Assembly (NCBI RefSeq): GCF_030540775.2
Contig: NZ_CP141266.1
Location: forward strand, 3,955,001-4,019,000
Reading direction: 5' to 3'
DNA length: 64,000 bases
DNA from: Flavivirga abyssicola
GTDB lineage: Bacteria > Bacteroidota > Bacteroidia > Flavobacteriales > Flavobacteriaceae
Each line of letters begins with the position of its first letter. The first letter of the stretch is position 1. The notes under the pieces are model-generated. The model did no database searches. It was given only the letters and a program-made list of their open reading frames with translations, and was not told where the DNA came from. Position numbers and translations under genes: made by a program. Shown piece by piece: positions 1 through 10,600 of the stretch.

Positions 1-2
1 AG

Positions 3-455
3 ACCGATACTCTAAATATCTTTAGTGATGAGAGGGTATACTTGTACCATCAGAACAAATCACTTTTAAAGAAACCCTTCAGGCTTATAAGGTCACATTC
101 AAAGCAGACAAGGGAAGAGTTACTGTTCCTGACTAATATAGAAGATTTAAATGCGGATGATGTTACCGAGATTTATAAAAGACGTTGGGACATTGAAGTG
201 TTCTTTAAGTTCATAAAGCAGCACTTGCATTTTAAGCATCTTGTCAACCAAAGTGAAAACGGAATCAAGGTCATGATGTATATGACCATGATTGTTGGGA
301 TACTTTTATTGCTTTACAAAAAACTAAACAATGTAAAGAGTTATAAAATAGCTAAATACGAATTTACCGAGGAACTAAATATGGAAATAATAAGAGAAAT
401 AGTAGTGATTTGCGAGGGAGATCCACGCAAATCTGATATATTTGATACCTCTTAA
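3..455 (+). CDS. IS4-family transposase, C-terminal fragment (runs off the window start)
   Basis: The reading frame is open to the left edge, so only the last ~150 residues of the transposase are visible and the TTG at 42 is not a true start. The segment YKRRWDIEVFFKFIK matches the IS4 YREK signature exactly in spacing: Y, two residues, R, three residues, E, six residues, K. The Glu is the third acidic residue of the DDE catalytic triad. The rest of the element and its left end are outside the window. The right terminal repeat probably lies between 456 and about 535 but cannot be fixed without the other end. Family assignment is firm; whether the full element is intact is unknown. Confidence 0.88.
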   Translation, partial: TDTLNIFSDERVYLYHQNKSLLKKPFRLIRSHSKQTREELLFLTNIEDLNADDVTEIYKRRWDIEVFFKFIKQHLHFKHLVNQSENGIKVMMYMTMIVGILLLLYKKLNNVKSYKIAKYEFTEELNMEIIREIVVICEGDPRKSDIFDTS

Positions 456-536
456 AGCTCTTCCGAACACTTATGTTTTCAAAACCTGACAGGTCTACAA
501 TCAAAAATCGTAAAACCTTTTAGGGGCTGACCAAAG

Positions 537-555
537 CCACCACTTTTAGTGGTGG
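537..555 (-). terminator. Short hairpin downstream of the 560-1006 gene
   Basis: CCACCACT and AGTGGTGG form a perfect 8-bp stem around a three-base loop, five bases beyond the stop codon of the minus-strand gene. The T-run after the stem on the minus strand is weak. It could be a terminator for that gene or lie close to the end of the IS element. Confidence 0.35.
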
Positions 556-559
556 ATAT

Positions 560-1006
560 TTACTTTAGCGCATCCAAGTTAAGAATCCATTCTATGGCTT
601 CATCTAAAGATAAACAAGAGTGGATATTAATTTTTGAAAACCTTTTTTCTAAAGTAGCGTTCATATACATCATATCATTATAATACACAATAGTACCACC
701 AACAACCATATTGTTTTTATTGTATTGTTCTGCTTTTGCCCAAACTTGTGGATCGACAGAATATGAATTAATTCTATTAGAGATATAGCCTAGCTTATCA
801 TCCTTATCATAAAAACTTAAAATATCTTTAGCAGCTTCTTGAATTTTAGGCCAGTCAAGATGAATACCGGCATTTAATTCTGATATAAAAAATTTTTCAC
901 ATAAAAAATAATTACCATAAGACATTTCTAATTTATAGTAGTTAATTGTTTTGCTTAAGTGAGAGTTTTCAAATTTCATAAAGCTATTGATTGGTAGAGG
1001 GTTCAT
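560..1006 (-). CDS. Conserved hypothetical protein, possibly STAS/SpoIIAA-like
   Basis: A 148-residue soluble protein with no signal peptide or membrane segment. The pattern of short strands and helices (YYKLEMSYGNYFLCEKFFISE near the N-terminus; TIVYYNDMMYMNATLEKRF and a final AIEWILNL helix) resembles small STAS/SpoIIAA-like proteins known from Flavobacteriia, but I cannot prove the fold by eye. It is divergent from pdxH, with about 68 bp between the start codons, and its stop is followed by a small hairpin. The start at 1006 is the longest; an internal Met at residue 10 is an alternative. Function unknown. Confidence 0.6.
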   Translation of the reverse strand: MNPLPINSFMKFENSHLSKTINYYKLEMSYGNYFLCEKFFISELNAGIHLDWPKIQEAAKDILSFYDKDDKLGYISNRINSYSVDPQVWAKAEQYNKNNMVVGGTIVYYNDMMYMNATLEKRFSKINIHSCLSLDEAIEWILNLDALK

Positions 1007-1074
1007 GCTAATTTACAATGTTTCGAGAAATTTTAATGTTCAAGAGAGCATTATTTTTTGTTATTTTGTTGTCT

Positions 1075-1722
1075 ATGGAAAAAGATTTAGGAAATTATAG
1101 AAAACCTTACGAGAAGTACGAACTACTTTTAAAAGATGTACCAGAAAATCCAATGGAATTATTCCAAAAATGGTTTCATGAGGTAGATAAATTTTTTATT
1201 GAAAATGAAACTAATGCCATGACTATTTCTACCATTGGCTTAGATGGTTTTCCTAAGAATAGAATTGTATTATTAAAACGCTACACATATGAAGGCTTTA
1301 TTTTTTATACCAATTATGATAGCGAAAAAGGAAAAGCAATAGCTCAAAATCCAAATGTGTGTTTGTCCTTTTTTTGGCATGGTGCAGAACGTCAAATTAT
1401 CATTAAAGGACAAGCTGAAAAGATTGCAGAGAATTTAAGTGATGGCTATTTTGAATCTAGACCCAGGGGAAGTCAGTTGGGCGCTTTAGTTTCGAATCAA
1501 AGTCAAATTATAGAAAGTAGAGATGCTCTTGAAAAAAAACTTTCAGAATTAGAGAATGAGTTTGAAGGAAAAGAAATACCAAGACCAGCTAATTGGGGTG
1601 GGTATATTGTTAAGCCTGTGGAAATTGAATTTTGGCAAGGTCGACCTAATAGATTACACGATAGGGTAAGATTTAGACTTCAAAATGATTACAATTGGAA
1701 AATTGACCGATTATCTCCTTGA
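1075..1722 (+). CDS. pdxH: Pyridoxamine 5'-phosphate oxidase
   Basis: FMN-dependent oxidation of pyridoxine or pyridoxamine 5'-phosphate to pyridoxal 5'-phosphate, the last step of PLP synthesis and salvage; cytoplasmic homodimer. From the chosen ATG the protein is 215 residues, the usual PdxH length. Visible family motifs are RIVLLK (63-68) for FMN binding, SRPRGSQLGALVSNQS (128-143), the GGY turn (175-177) and the C-terminal signature EFWQGRPNRLHDR (185-197), ending in DRLSP. An upstream ATG at 1018 would add 19 hydrophobic residues that the family lacks and would leave only 11 bp to the divergent gene, so 1075 is preferred. It stands alone on the plus strand. Confidence 0.95.
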   Translation: MEKDLGNYRKPYEKYELLLKDVPENPMELFQKWFHEVDKFFIENETNAMTISTIGLDGFPKNRIVLLKRYTYEGFIFYTNYDSEKGKAIAQNPNVCLSFFWHGAERQIIIKGQAEKIAENLSDGYFESRPRGSQLGALVSNQSQIIESRDALEKKLSELENEFEGKEIPRPANWGGYIVKPVEIEFWQGRPNRLHDRVRFRLQNDYNWKIDRLSP

Positions 1723-1886
1723 ATTAGCTATTAAACTTATAATATTTTTACTACAAATTGTATTTCAACGATTAAAAGCAATATAATACGACAAAATACA
1801 TGTTTTTAATCGATTTTAACATTTTATTAACATTTACTTCAGGGTAGGCTGCTAATTTTACAGAACCTAATCTAAATTACCTACTT

Positions 1887-2384
1887 ATGAAGTCATTAAT
1901 TAAACTACCTTTATTGGTATTGTTTGCTGTGTTGACATTTTCTTCTTGTTCAACAGACAGCATTGATGACAAGGCAGATGCTATTGAATTAAGCCTTGTT
2001 GAACAAGAAGCAAAAGACATTGAAATAGAAATACTTAAGCGTATTAACGATTATAGAATATCATTGGGTTTAAATGCCTTAAATGATATGTCTGTTGTTA
2101 AATCTGTAGCATTTAGCCATACAGACTATATGGTAGATAAAAATGAAGTATCACACGATAATTTTTTTACTCGCAGTAATTATTTAAAATCGAATGCTGG
2201 TGCTGAGAAAGTATCTGAAAATGTTGCTTATGGATATAGTTCTGCAGAAACTGTTGTTAAAGCTTGGATTAAAAGTGAAGGACACAGAGGAACCATTGAA
2301 GGCGATTTTACAAACTTTGATATTTCAGCAGAGAAAAATGAAAATGGAAGATGGTATTTTACAAACATCTTTATTAAAAAATAA
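1887..2384 (+). CDS. CAP/SCP-domain lipoprotein
   Basis: A 165-residue exported lipoprotein: a hydrophobic leader ends in the lipobox LTFSSC with the acylated Cys at residue 21. A short linker (22-45) is followed by a CAP (SCP/PR1/Tpx-1) domain. The CAP cavity residues are visible as His78 (AFSHTDYM), His90, Glu111 in SENVAYGY, and His133 in WIKSEGHR. Bacterial CAP lipoproteins sit in the envelope; their substrates are mostly unknown. The gene is monocistronic, with a hairpin terminator-like sequence at 2529-2559. Domain call firm, molecular role not. Confidence 0.88.
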   Translation: MKSLIKLPLLVLFAVLTFSSCSTDSIDDKADAIELSLVEQEAKDIEIEILKRINDYRISLGLNALNDMSVVKSVAFSHTDYMVDKNEVSHDNFFTRSNYLKSNAGAEKVSENVAYGYSSAETVVKAWIKSEGHRGTIEGDFTNFDISAEKNENGRWYFTNIFIKK

Positions 2385-2528
2385 GATTGCTTTTCTTATG
2401 GATAAGCAATGAAAATATAACCTATTTAATGCACTAATTTTTAGCAAAATATACATGATTTAATCATTATATAGAATTAAATTGGTTATTATTGATAACT
2501 TAATTGTTATTGAATTTAGCTTTAGGTA

Positions 2529-2559
2529 AAAAATCCTCTCATTTTATGGGGGGATTTTT
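2529..2559 (+). terminator. Probable rho-independent terminator after the CAP gene
   Basis: AAAAATCC pairs with GGATTTTT across a 15-base loop, and the 3' arm is itself T-rich. It lies ~145 bp beyond the stop codon, so it may end a long 3' untranslated region. Confidence 0.5.
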
Positions 2560-2684
2560 GTTTACTGCGTAATTAAGTGATTCTTTTATTGATCTTAATT
2601 TAACAAGGGTCAGGGCTTGCTTAATGGTCATTACTTAACGAGTACCTTAATCCCCTTTTTTAAATCTTATATACAGGTAAACTA

Positions 2685-2723
2685 AAAAACCATCAAAAAA
2701 GTAAATGATTCTTGATGGTTTTT
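2685..2723 (-). terminator. Terminator of the adhesin/OmpA transcription unit
   Basis: AAAAACCATCAA and TTGATGGTTTTT form a perfect 12-bp stem with a 15-base loop, 25 bp past the stop of the last minus-strand gene. A T-run follows the stem on the minus strand. The arm composition would also work on the plus strand. Confidence 0.75.
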
Positions 2724-2747
2724 AACTCTTATTGAATTTAGCTTAAA

Positions 2748-4670
2748 TTATTCCATTTTTACAACAATAAACTGTGTACGTCTATTTTCTTGATGTTGTT
2801 CCTCTGTACAATTAATAGTACCATCACAATCGTTTGCTAACTTTTGCTTGCCGTAACCTTTATGTTCGGTAATTCTGGCTGGATCTACTCCTTTTTCTAC
2901 TAAGTATTTGTACGTGGCATTTGCTCTATCTAGAGATAGTTTATTGTTATATTCTGATGACCCTCTGGAATCTGTATGGGATTCTATTTTAATTACCATG
3001 CTAGGATAAATATTCATCATTAAATTAACTATTCTATCTAATTCTACAGTACCATCTCGTCTAATATCAAACTTATTAAAGTCAAAGTAAATAGGGTAGA
3101 GCTCTGTAATTGGAGTCACCTTTTTTACAATGTGATTTAGATTAAAGTCTGCAGTAATGCTTGTCACTTTATTTTCAACGCCTTTAGAGGTAACATTCCT
3201 AGTATCTTCAATATAATCCTCTTTTTTAATGTTTACAATATAGTCAGCGTCTCTATCTATGTTTATTTCATAGTGTCCATCTTCATCTGTTTCCAAATGA
3301 GCTATTTGTTTATTATCACTATCAAGTAGTGTAACAATAGCATTAGGTACTGGTTTATTTGTTGTTATATCAGTTATGGTTCCTTCAATTTTTAGTTGAG
3401 GGATTCTGTCATATGCATAAATATCATCACCACCAGCTCCACCATTTCTATTAGAAGCAAAATATCCAGATAATCCATCTTCATTCATAAAAAATGAAAA
3501 ATCATCTTTACTGGAATTTACAGGAACACCAAGATTTAGAACGCTAATAATATTATTATTTTTATCAGAAACGGTTCCAAAGATATCTAAAAGACCTAAT
3601 CCCGGATGTCCATCTGAAGCAAAGAAAAGAACGCCTTCACTATTAATAAAAGGAAATCTTTCGTTTTTATCGGTATTAACTACGTTTCCTAAATTTTGAG
3701 GAGTTCCAAAAGAACCGTCATTATTAATATCTACATGGTAAATATCTGTCCCCCCAAAACCATCGGGCATGTTGGAAGCAAAATACAATTTAGTACCATC
3801 ACTATTTAGTGCTGGGTGACCATTAGAGAAGTCATTACTGTTAAAAGGAAGTTCTTCAATGTTTGTCCACTCATCTTCAATTAAGGAAGCCTTATAAATC
3901 TTAAGATTTGTCATGCCTTCCTTATCTTTTCCTAAAATATTTTTATTATAATTATTTCTTGAAAAATATATGGTTTTGCCGTCTTTTGTTATAGTAATTG
4001 GGCCTTCGTGATAAATAGAATTTACATCACCTTTAAGCTTAGATTTGTGATCTACAATGCTATCATTAGCACTTTTATCAGTAACATATATGTCTAAAAA
4101 AGGTTCTTCATTCCATCCATATATATGTTTTGTTGAAACTCCAGTATTTCTTGAGGACGCAAAATAAATATTACCATCGTGCTCATAAGCTCCAAAATCG
4201 CTATATTTTGAATTAAAATTAACTTCTTTTAAAAAGTATTGTTGTTTCGCACTAAAGATTGAATTGATAAAGTCTGCATCTTTTAAAAATCGCTCTTCAT
4301 TTATTTCCCCACCAGCTTTTTTAAAGCGTTTCATCCAAACACGAGATTCTTTATATGCTTTTATGCCTCTTAATGCTTGTGCATAATTGTAATAGTATGC
4401 TATAGGAACATTAGGCTGTTCTACAGCTTTTTTATAATAAACTACCGCACTGTCTGGATTTCTTAAGAAAGCGTAGCTATCTGCTAATTGCCTGGTTGCA
4501 TAATCAGCATTATAGTCTTTTTCTATAAGATTATGATAAACTTGAGCAGCATTAACAAACGAAAATTTGTTAAACAGGTTATCTGCTCTTTTTTGTGAAC
4601 CATATTGCGCAAGTGCCGAAAAACCTGTTAGCAATATAATACTTGTTAAAATGTAATTTTTTAATCTCAT
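2748..4670 (-). CDS. PorE-like outer-membrane protein (TPR, beta-propeller, CRD, OmpA), second copy
   Basis: A 640-residue exported protein with a signal peptide ending ALAQ at about residue 21. Domain order is a TPR-like helical region (~25-150), PD40/WD40-like propeller repeats (~160-430; recurring KLYFASN, ILFFASDG and GYFASNR strands), a carboxypeptidase-regulatory-like fold (~432-510; LKIEGTITD then DEDGHYEINI) and a C-terminal OmpA domain (~525-640; SHTDSRGSS...N..LS..RA) that binds peptidoglycan. This is the architecture described for PorE of the type IX secretion system, but the signal peptide has no lipobox Cys, unlike the lipoprotein PorE. It is a close tandem paralogue of the 4752-6668 gene and the last gene of the adhesin unit. 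It probably anchors or supports export of the co-transcribed adhesin. Confidence 0.82.
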   Translation of the reverse strand: MRLKNYILTSIILLTGFSALAQYGSQKRADNLFNKFSFVNAAQVYHNLIEKDYNADYATRQLADSYAFLRNPDSAVVYYKKAVEQPNVPIAYYYNYAQALRGIKAYKESRVWMKRFKKAGGEINEERFLKDADFINSIFSAKQQYFLKEVNFNSKYSDFGAYEHDGNIYFASSRNTGVSTKHIYGWNEEPFLDIYVTDKSANDSIVDHKSKLKGDVNSIYHEGPITITKDGKTIYFSRNNYNKNILGKDKEGMTNLKIYKASLIEDEWTNIEELPFNSNDFSNGHPALNSDGTKLYFASNMPDGFGGTDIYHVDINNDGSFGTPQNLGNVVNTDKNERFPFINSEGVLFFASDGHPGLGLLDIFGTVSDKNNNIISVLNLGVPVNSSKDDFSFFMNEDGLSGYFASNRNGGAGGDDIYAYDRIPQLKIEGTITDITTNKPVPNAIVTLLDSDNKQIAHLETDEDGHYEINIDRDADYIVNIKKEDYIEDTRNVTSKGVENKVTSITADFNLNHIVKKVTPITELYPIYFDFNKFDIRRDGTVELDRIVNLMMNIYPSMVIKIESHTDSRGSSEYNNKLSLDRANATYKYLVEKGVDPARITEHKGYGKQKLANDCDGTINCTEEQHQENRRTQFIVVKME

Positions 4671-4751
4671 GGGGTCATTTAGTTTTAATTAAAAACATAT
4701 GCTAATAGTGGATAGCTATTGTTTATTTAAACAGTGGTCAATGCCATGTTG

Positions 4752-6668
4752 TTATTCCATTTTTACAACTATAAACTGAGTACGTCTGTTTAATTGATGG
4801 TCTTCTTCTTCACAATCTTCACCATCTTCACAACCATTAGTTAATCTGCGTTCACCAAAACCTTGATGTTCTGTAATTCTTTCAGGAGCAATACCTTTAG
4901 AAATTAAATATTCATAAGTTGAGTTTGCTCGATCTATAGATAATTTGTCATTGTATGTTAGATCACCTCTTGAATCTGTATGGGATTCAATTCGAATTAC
5001 CATATCCGGATAGTCATTCTGCATTAGGCTAACAATTTTATCTAGTTCTAAAGCAGCATCTTTTCTAATATTATATTTATTGAAATCAAAATAAATGTTG
5101 TTAAGCTCTGCCAGCTTTATCACATTAGGTTCTGGGTTTAACAATAAATTTGCAGCAATTGTTGTAAGCTCAGTCTGAATGTTTTTAGATGTGAATTTTC
5201 TATAATCATCAATATATTTATCTTGATTCGCTACAATTTTATAGTCTTTATTTCTGTCGATATTTATTTGATAATAACCATTTTCATCAGTTTCCATGTA
5301 GGCAATTTGATTATCATTTTCATCAAATAAGGTAATTTTCGAGTTTGGTATTGGGTTAGTATTAATAGCATCGGTTACAACACCTTCAACATGTAAAACG
5401 GGTTTTCTATGATATGCATAAATATCATCATCTCCTCGTCCACCTTTTCTGTTTGATGCAAAATACCCTGTGATACCGTTTTGATTCATTGTAAACGAAA
5501 AATCATCTTTATTAGAATTTACTGGAACTCCCAAGTTTATAACATCTGCGATATTACCATCTTCACCTTTTATAGTTCCGAAAATGTCATACAGTCCTAA
5601 ACCAGGATGCCCGTCTGAAGAAAAGAATAAAACACCCTCATTATTAATAAAAGGAAACCCTTCTGAATTTTCCGTATTTACAATATCACCAACATTTTGT
5701 GGCTCACCAAGTGTACCATCAATATTAATATCTACCACATAAATATCTGAACCACCGTAACCACCAGGTCTATCTGATGAGAAGTATAATTTAGTTTCAT
5801 CAACACTTAAAGCAGCATGTTGTGTGGAAAAATCGTCACTATTAATTGAAAGGTCTTCAATATTAGTCCAGATACTATCTTGCAAAGTTGCTCTGTATAT
5901 CTTCATGTTTGTTAAACCTTTTTTGTCCTTTTTTTCTATATCTTCAGTGAAGTTATTTCTAGAAAAGTACATGGTATGACCATTTTTTGTAATGGTGACA
6001 GGTCCGTCATGATATATTGAGTTTACATCTCCTTTTAACTTTGCTGTATGGTCTACATTTCTTTTGGTTCCAGCATCTGCTACATAAATATCTAGAAATG
6101 GTTGTTCATTCCAGCCATACAGACGCTTTATGGAAACGCCTTCGTCTCTGGTGGATGCAAAGTAAACTTTACCGTTGTGTTCAAAAGCTCCAAAATCACT
6201 AAACTTTGAGTTGAAGCGAATTCTATCTAAAAAGTATTGTTGTTTCGCGCCAAAGACACTGGTAATAAAATTGGCATCTTTTGAAAAGTCATTAGAATTA
6301 ACGACACCGCCAGAATCTTTAAAGCGTTGTAACCAAATTTGAGATTCGTCGTATTTTTTCATACCACGAAGTGATTGTGCATATTTATAATAATATTCAA
6401 CAGGTACATTTTTTTGCTTAACAACATTTTTATAAAATCTTGAGGCATTCCTTGGATCTCTTAAAAACGCATAACAATCTGCTAATTGACGGGTTGCATA
6501 GTCTTTGTTGTAATTATTTTGAATAAGTTCTCTGTAAACTTTTGCAGCTTTTACAAAAGAGAATTTATTGAATAATGTATCGGCTCTTTTCTGTTTTCCT
6601 TGTTGAGAAAAGGCAGAAAAGCTTAACATTAAGGCGATACAGACTAATATGTAATTTTTATTTTTCAT
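4752..6668 (-). CDS. PorE-like outer-membrane protein (TPR, beta-propeller, CRD, OmpA), first copy
   Basis: A 638-residue paralogue of the protein encoded just downstream, with the same signal peptide type (AFSQ cleavage near residue 21) and the same four domains: TPR region, PD40 propeller with KLYFSSDRPGGYGGSD and LFFSSDGHPGLG, a regulatory-like beta-sandwich (VEGVVTDAINTNPIPNSK) and an OmpA domain with SHTDSRGDLTYNDKLS. Long blocks are shared between the two copies, indicating a tandem duplication followed by divergence. It starts 13 bp after the PorP/SprF gene and 81 bp before the second copy. The role is inferred: peptidoglycan-linked partner of the type IX system serving the adhesin. 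Domain assignment firm, exact role less so. Confidence 0.82.
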   Translation of the reverse strand: MKNKNYILVCIALMLSFSAFSQQGKQKRADTLFNKFSFVKAAKVYRELIQNNYNKDYATRQLADCYAFLRDPRNASRFYKNVVKQKNVPVEYYYKYAQSLRGMKKYDESQIWLQRFKDSGGVVNSNDFSKDANFITSVFGAKQQYFLDRIRFNSKFSDFGAFEHNGKVYFASTRDEGVSIKRLYGWNEQPFLDIYVADAGTKRNVDHTAKLKGDVNSIYHDGPVTITKNGHTMYFSRNNFTEDIEKKDKKGLTNMKIYRATLQDSIWTNIEDLSINSDDFSTQHAALSVDETKLYFSSDRPGGYGGSDIYVVDINIDGTLGEPQNVGDIVNTENSEGFPFINNEGVLFFSSDGHPGLGLYDIFGTIKGEDGNIADVINLGVPVNSNKDDFSFTMNQNGITGYFASNRKGGRGDDDIYAYHRKPVLHVEGVVTDAINTNPIPNSKITLFDENDNQIAYMETDENGYYQINIDRNKDYKIVANQDKYIDDYRKFTSKNIQTELTTIAANLLLNPEPNVIKLAELNNIYFDFNKYNIRKDAALELDKIVSLMQNDYPDMVIRIESHTDSRGDLTYNDKLSIDRANSTYEYLISKGIAPERITEHQGFGERRLTNGCEDGEDCEEEDHQLNRRTQFIVVKME

Positions 6669-6681
6669 ATAAAAAGCCTTA

Positions 6682-7608
6682 TTAGAAATATCTTGGTGAT
6701 TTTAATTTAGAACTTAAGAATTTAAACTCATATATAAGTAATATTTCATGAGTTCCTGTAGTGTAACTAGCTATGTCCGAAATAGGTTTTTCGTAAGCAT
6801 AGCCTACACGTAATTGTCTTGAAACCTGAAAGTCAGCGATACCACCAATAGCGGCCGTTTTTTCATTAATTCTGTAAGACCCTCCTATCCAGAATTTCTC
6901 ATTGTATAAGAAATTAGCGGTAAGATCGAACGATAAGGGCGCCCCATTAGTTGCTTTTATTAAACCGGCAGGCTTAAATTTGAAACTTTTACTTATGTCG
7001 AGTACGCCTCCTAGTGTGAAATAGTAGCTAATACGCTCTAAAGCTTTATAATCACCTTGTTTATTTTCATCAGTGTTTAATATTCTGGGTGCAGACAAGC
7101 CTGCATAGAATCTGTTGGTATGATAATAGACACCAGCACCAATATTAGGAGCCCAACGGTTTTCTGTGCCGCTAAAAAAATCGTCTTCAACTATTGTAGG
7201 ATCGTTTATGAAATCCTGGTCAAAACTATAACCGGTAAACCCTCCTTTTAAACCAAAGGCTAATTTTCCACTTCTCCCGGTAGGAATAGTATATGAGAAA
7301 TCTCCATATAAGTATGAGTAGTTTTGAGGACCTAAATCATCTTCAATAAAAGTTAGTCCTAATCCAATTCTATCATTCCTAAGAGGTGTGTGTACAGATA
7401 GTGTTTGTGTTATAGGACCTCCTTTAAAACCAACCCATTGGCTTCTATGTAATCCAACAATACTTAAAGCTTCTCTACTTCCTGCATAAGCAGGGTTTAT
7501 TGAGATTGTATTGTACATATACTGTGTGAATTGCGGTAATTGTTGTGCAATTCCAACCGTACAACTTAACAATGCAATAGCGATTATGTTATGTTTAATA
7601 AGTTTCAT
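6682..7608 (-). CDS. PorP/SprF-family type IX secretion membrane protein
   Basis: A 308-residue outer-membrane beta-barrel with a signal peptide (cleavage after IAQ near residue 22). The family opening is clear: QLPQFTQYMYNTISINPAYAGSRE, then GLHRSQWVGFKGGP and alternating aromatic/glycine strands to the end (LLIYEFKF). In Flavobacterium johnsoniae the paralogue SprF is needed for secretion of the adhesin SprB, and SprF-like genes typically sit directly after genes for type-B CTD substrates. Here it is 12 bp downstream of exactly such a gene, so it is probably the dedicated acceptor for the 2340-residue adhesin. Strong call. Confidence 0.9.
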   Translation of the reverse strand: MKLIKHNIIAIALLSCTVGIAQQLPQFTQYMYNTISINPAYAGSREALSIVGLHRSQWVGFKGGPITQTLSVHTPLRNDRIGLGLTFIEDDLGPQNYSYLYGDFSYTIPTGRSGKLAFGLKGGFTGYSFDQDFINDPTIVEDDFFSGTENRWAPNIGAGVYYHTNRFYAGLSAPRILNTDENKQGDYKALERISYYFTLGGVLDISKSFKFKPAGLIKATNGAPLSFDLTANFLYNEKFWIGGSYRINEKTAAIGGIADFQVSRQLRVGYAYEKPISDIASYTTGTHEILLIYEFKFLSSKLKSPRYF

Positions 7609-7620
7609 AGGTTATGCTTT

Positions 7621-10600
7621 TTATTTGGTTCCTAAGTAAACAGGTCCTGTAATAGGATTCAATCCACTATCTTTTAAGGTTATTATATAATAATATGTTC
7701 CATTTGGTACTTTACCAGCATTTCCAACGGATGATTTATGTGCAGTACCTTCCCAACTGCCAGATGGAGGTTTGTTGTATCTATCCACTCCTTTTATAAG
7801 TGGGTAGGCATTAGATTCGAAAACTAAAGCACCCCAACGATTAAATATTTTTACTTCGGCAGTAAACCCACACAATTCAATACCCGAGATATAGAAAAAG
7901 TCATTTCTATCGTCACCATTTGGAGTGACAGCTTTTGAAATCGTTATATCATTCTCACCACAAGGCAATACAACACAATCTGCATGTACATTCATAATAA
8001 CTTCAGTAATGCTTATACAGCCATTGTCTGTAGTTGTATATCTGAATCTGTAATCAATTCCACCACTTTCTGGTAAGAAGTCTGCGCTTAATTCAAGGTT
8101 TGAGGGGTCGAATATGCTACCGTTTAATGTTGCAGCAGGATCACCTTCCAATAATTCCCATGTACCATTTGTATTGAGGTCACTAGGTAACAAATTATTC
8201 ATATTAATGGCACCTTCATCATAACACCAGTCTGGAGCAGATAAATCTGTAACAACTTCATCAAGTGCTACTAAAAGTGTTTGAGTGTAAGTTTCTTCAT
8301 TATTACATTCATCTCTTACTATCCAGGTTCTAACAATTTCATAATCAGCAAATACATTTTCCTCATATGAGTTTGTTTCATTGAATGCAACTGTAATATT
8401 GCTTGAACAGTTATCGGTAAAAGTTAATTCTGGAACATCTGGTATATCAGTACAACTAACATTTAATGTTTCTTCAAAAGTTGATGTTGGTTCAGGAGCT
8501 TTAGTGTCTTGAACTGTTATAACTTGAATATGTGTAGTTGTTAAACCACATTCATCGGTAGCTGTCCATGTACGAGTAATTGTATAATTGTTAGGGCAAT
8601 CACCTGGAGTTGTAGCATCTACAACATTAACAGAAGCATCTCCACAGTTATCTGTTGCTGTTAACTCCTCTGCATTTGGTATAGCATCACATTCTACAGT
8701 TATACTAGGTAGAGGAAGTGTTGTTTGTTCAAACACTGGAGGAGTTTTGTCCTCAACTATGATTGTTTGAATATGACTTTTAGTTAAACCACATTCGTCA
8801 GTAGCTATATAACTACGTCTAATAGTATAATTATTAGCGCAATTTCCATCAATTCTTTCATCTACAACGTTAACGGAAGCTGTTCCGCAATTATCTGTAG
8901 CATCTAAATCTTCTGGAAGAGGGACATCACTACTACATTCCACTGCTATATTTCCAGGAAGTGTTGTTTGAACAAATTCTGGAGCAGTTGTATCTGATGT
9001 AGATATTACTTGATCTGCAGTTATTTCGTTTCCACACGCATCTTCAGCTTTCCAAGTACGAGTAATTGTATAACTACCAGGACATAGTCCGTCTGTTCTA
9101 ACATCATTAAAAGTGATTGTTGGATTGGCATCACAGTTATCTATAGCTGTAGCTGAACCAAAAGCTATTGGAGACAAGTCATCACTACATTCTGCGGTTT
9201 GACTAGCTGGTAATGTAAGTACTGGAGGGGTAGTATCATTAATAATAATAGTTTGTGTTACATTAATAGTATTACCACAATCATCGGTTACACTATAAGT
9301 TCTTGTGATTCTTTCTGCACATGTATTATTGTCGGATACGTCCGACACAAAAGCAACTGTAGGGCTTGCGGTACAATTATCAGCTTCATCTGTAACCACG
9401 GTTACATCAGGAGCAGGTACATCTGCTAGACATTCTACATTAATATCAGCAGGATTGGAAGCTGTCGGAACCGTTGTATCGTTGACATTTATAGTTTGAG
9501 AGGCCGTAGTGGAGTTGCCGCAAGCATCTGCAATGGTATATGTTCTGGTAACTACAATAGGACAAGAACCGGAAGCAGTATCCAAATTGGTCACGGTAAG
9601 GTCTGCATCGCTAGTACAGTTGTCACCTATGGTAAGCCCAAGAGCTTCAAGAGCAGCTACTGTACTTACAGGAGCAGTGGCATCAGCTGCAGAGCATCCT
9701 TCAACCGTTGATTCTAGGATCGTACCTGATACGGTAGGGTCCGTGGTATCGTTAACGGTGATGGTTTGGGTAACGTTTATTGTATTGTTGCAAATATCCG
9801 TTACGCTGTAAGTCCTGGTAATCACCTCAGGACAAGAATTTCCATCGGATACATCCGAAACAAAGGCAACTACTGGAGTACCTTGGTTGTCCGCTTCGTC
9901 CGTCACTACCGTCACATCCGGTGCTGGAACGTCACCGATGCACTGTACATCTATACCGGCAGGGTTCGAGGCCGTAGGCGGTATAGGGTCCGTGATTAGA
10001 ATAGTCTGCGTTACGTTGATTGTATTGCCACAATCATCCGTTACGCTATAGGTTCTTGTGATGGTTTCGGGACAGTCACCATTATCGGATACGTCCGACA
10101 CAAAAGCAACTATAGGGTTCGCGGTACAATTATCAGCTTCATCTGTCACCACGGTTACATCAGGGGCAGGTATAGGCCCGCCCGGCACTGTAATGGTAAC
10201 AGGGTTGGAAGCTGTCGGTACCGTTGTATCGTTGACATTTATAGTTTGAGAGGCCGTAGTCGAGTTGCCACAAGCATCTGCAATGGTATATGTTCTGGTA
10301 ACTACAATAGGACAAGAACCGGAAGCAGTATCCAAATTGGTCACGGTAAGGTTAGCATCACTGGTACAATTATCCTCTATAGTAAGCCCAAGAGCTTCAA
10401 GAGCAGCTACTGTACTTACAGGAGCAGTGGCATCAGCTGCAGAGCATCCCTCAACCGTTGATTCTAGGATCGTACCAGCTACGGTAGGATCTGTAACATC
10501 ATTAACGGTAATGGTTTGGGTAACGTTTATTGTATTGTTGCAAATATCCGTTACACTATAAGTCCTGGTGATTACCTCAGGACAGGAATTTCCATCGGAT

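Noticed and set aside
1018-1074. Upstream in-frame ATG for pdxH
   Set aside because: It would add 19 hydrophobic residues absent from PdxH proteins and leave 11 bp to the divergent gene.
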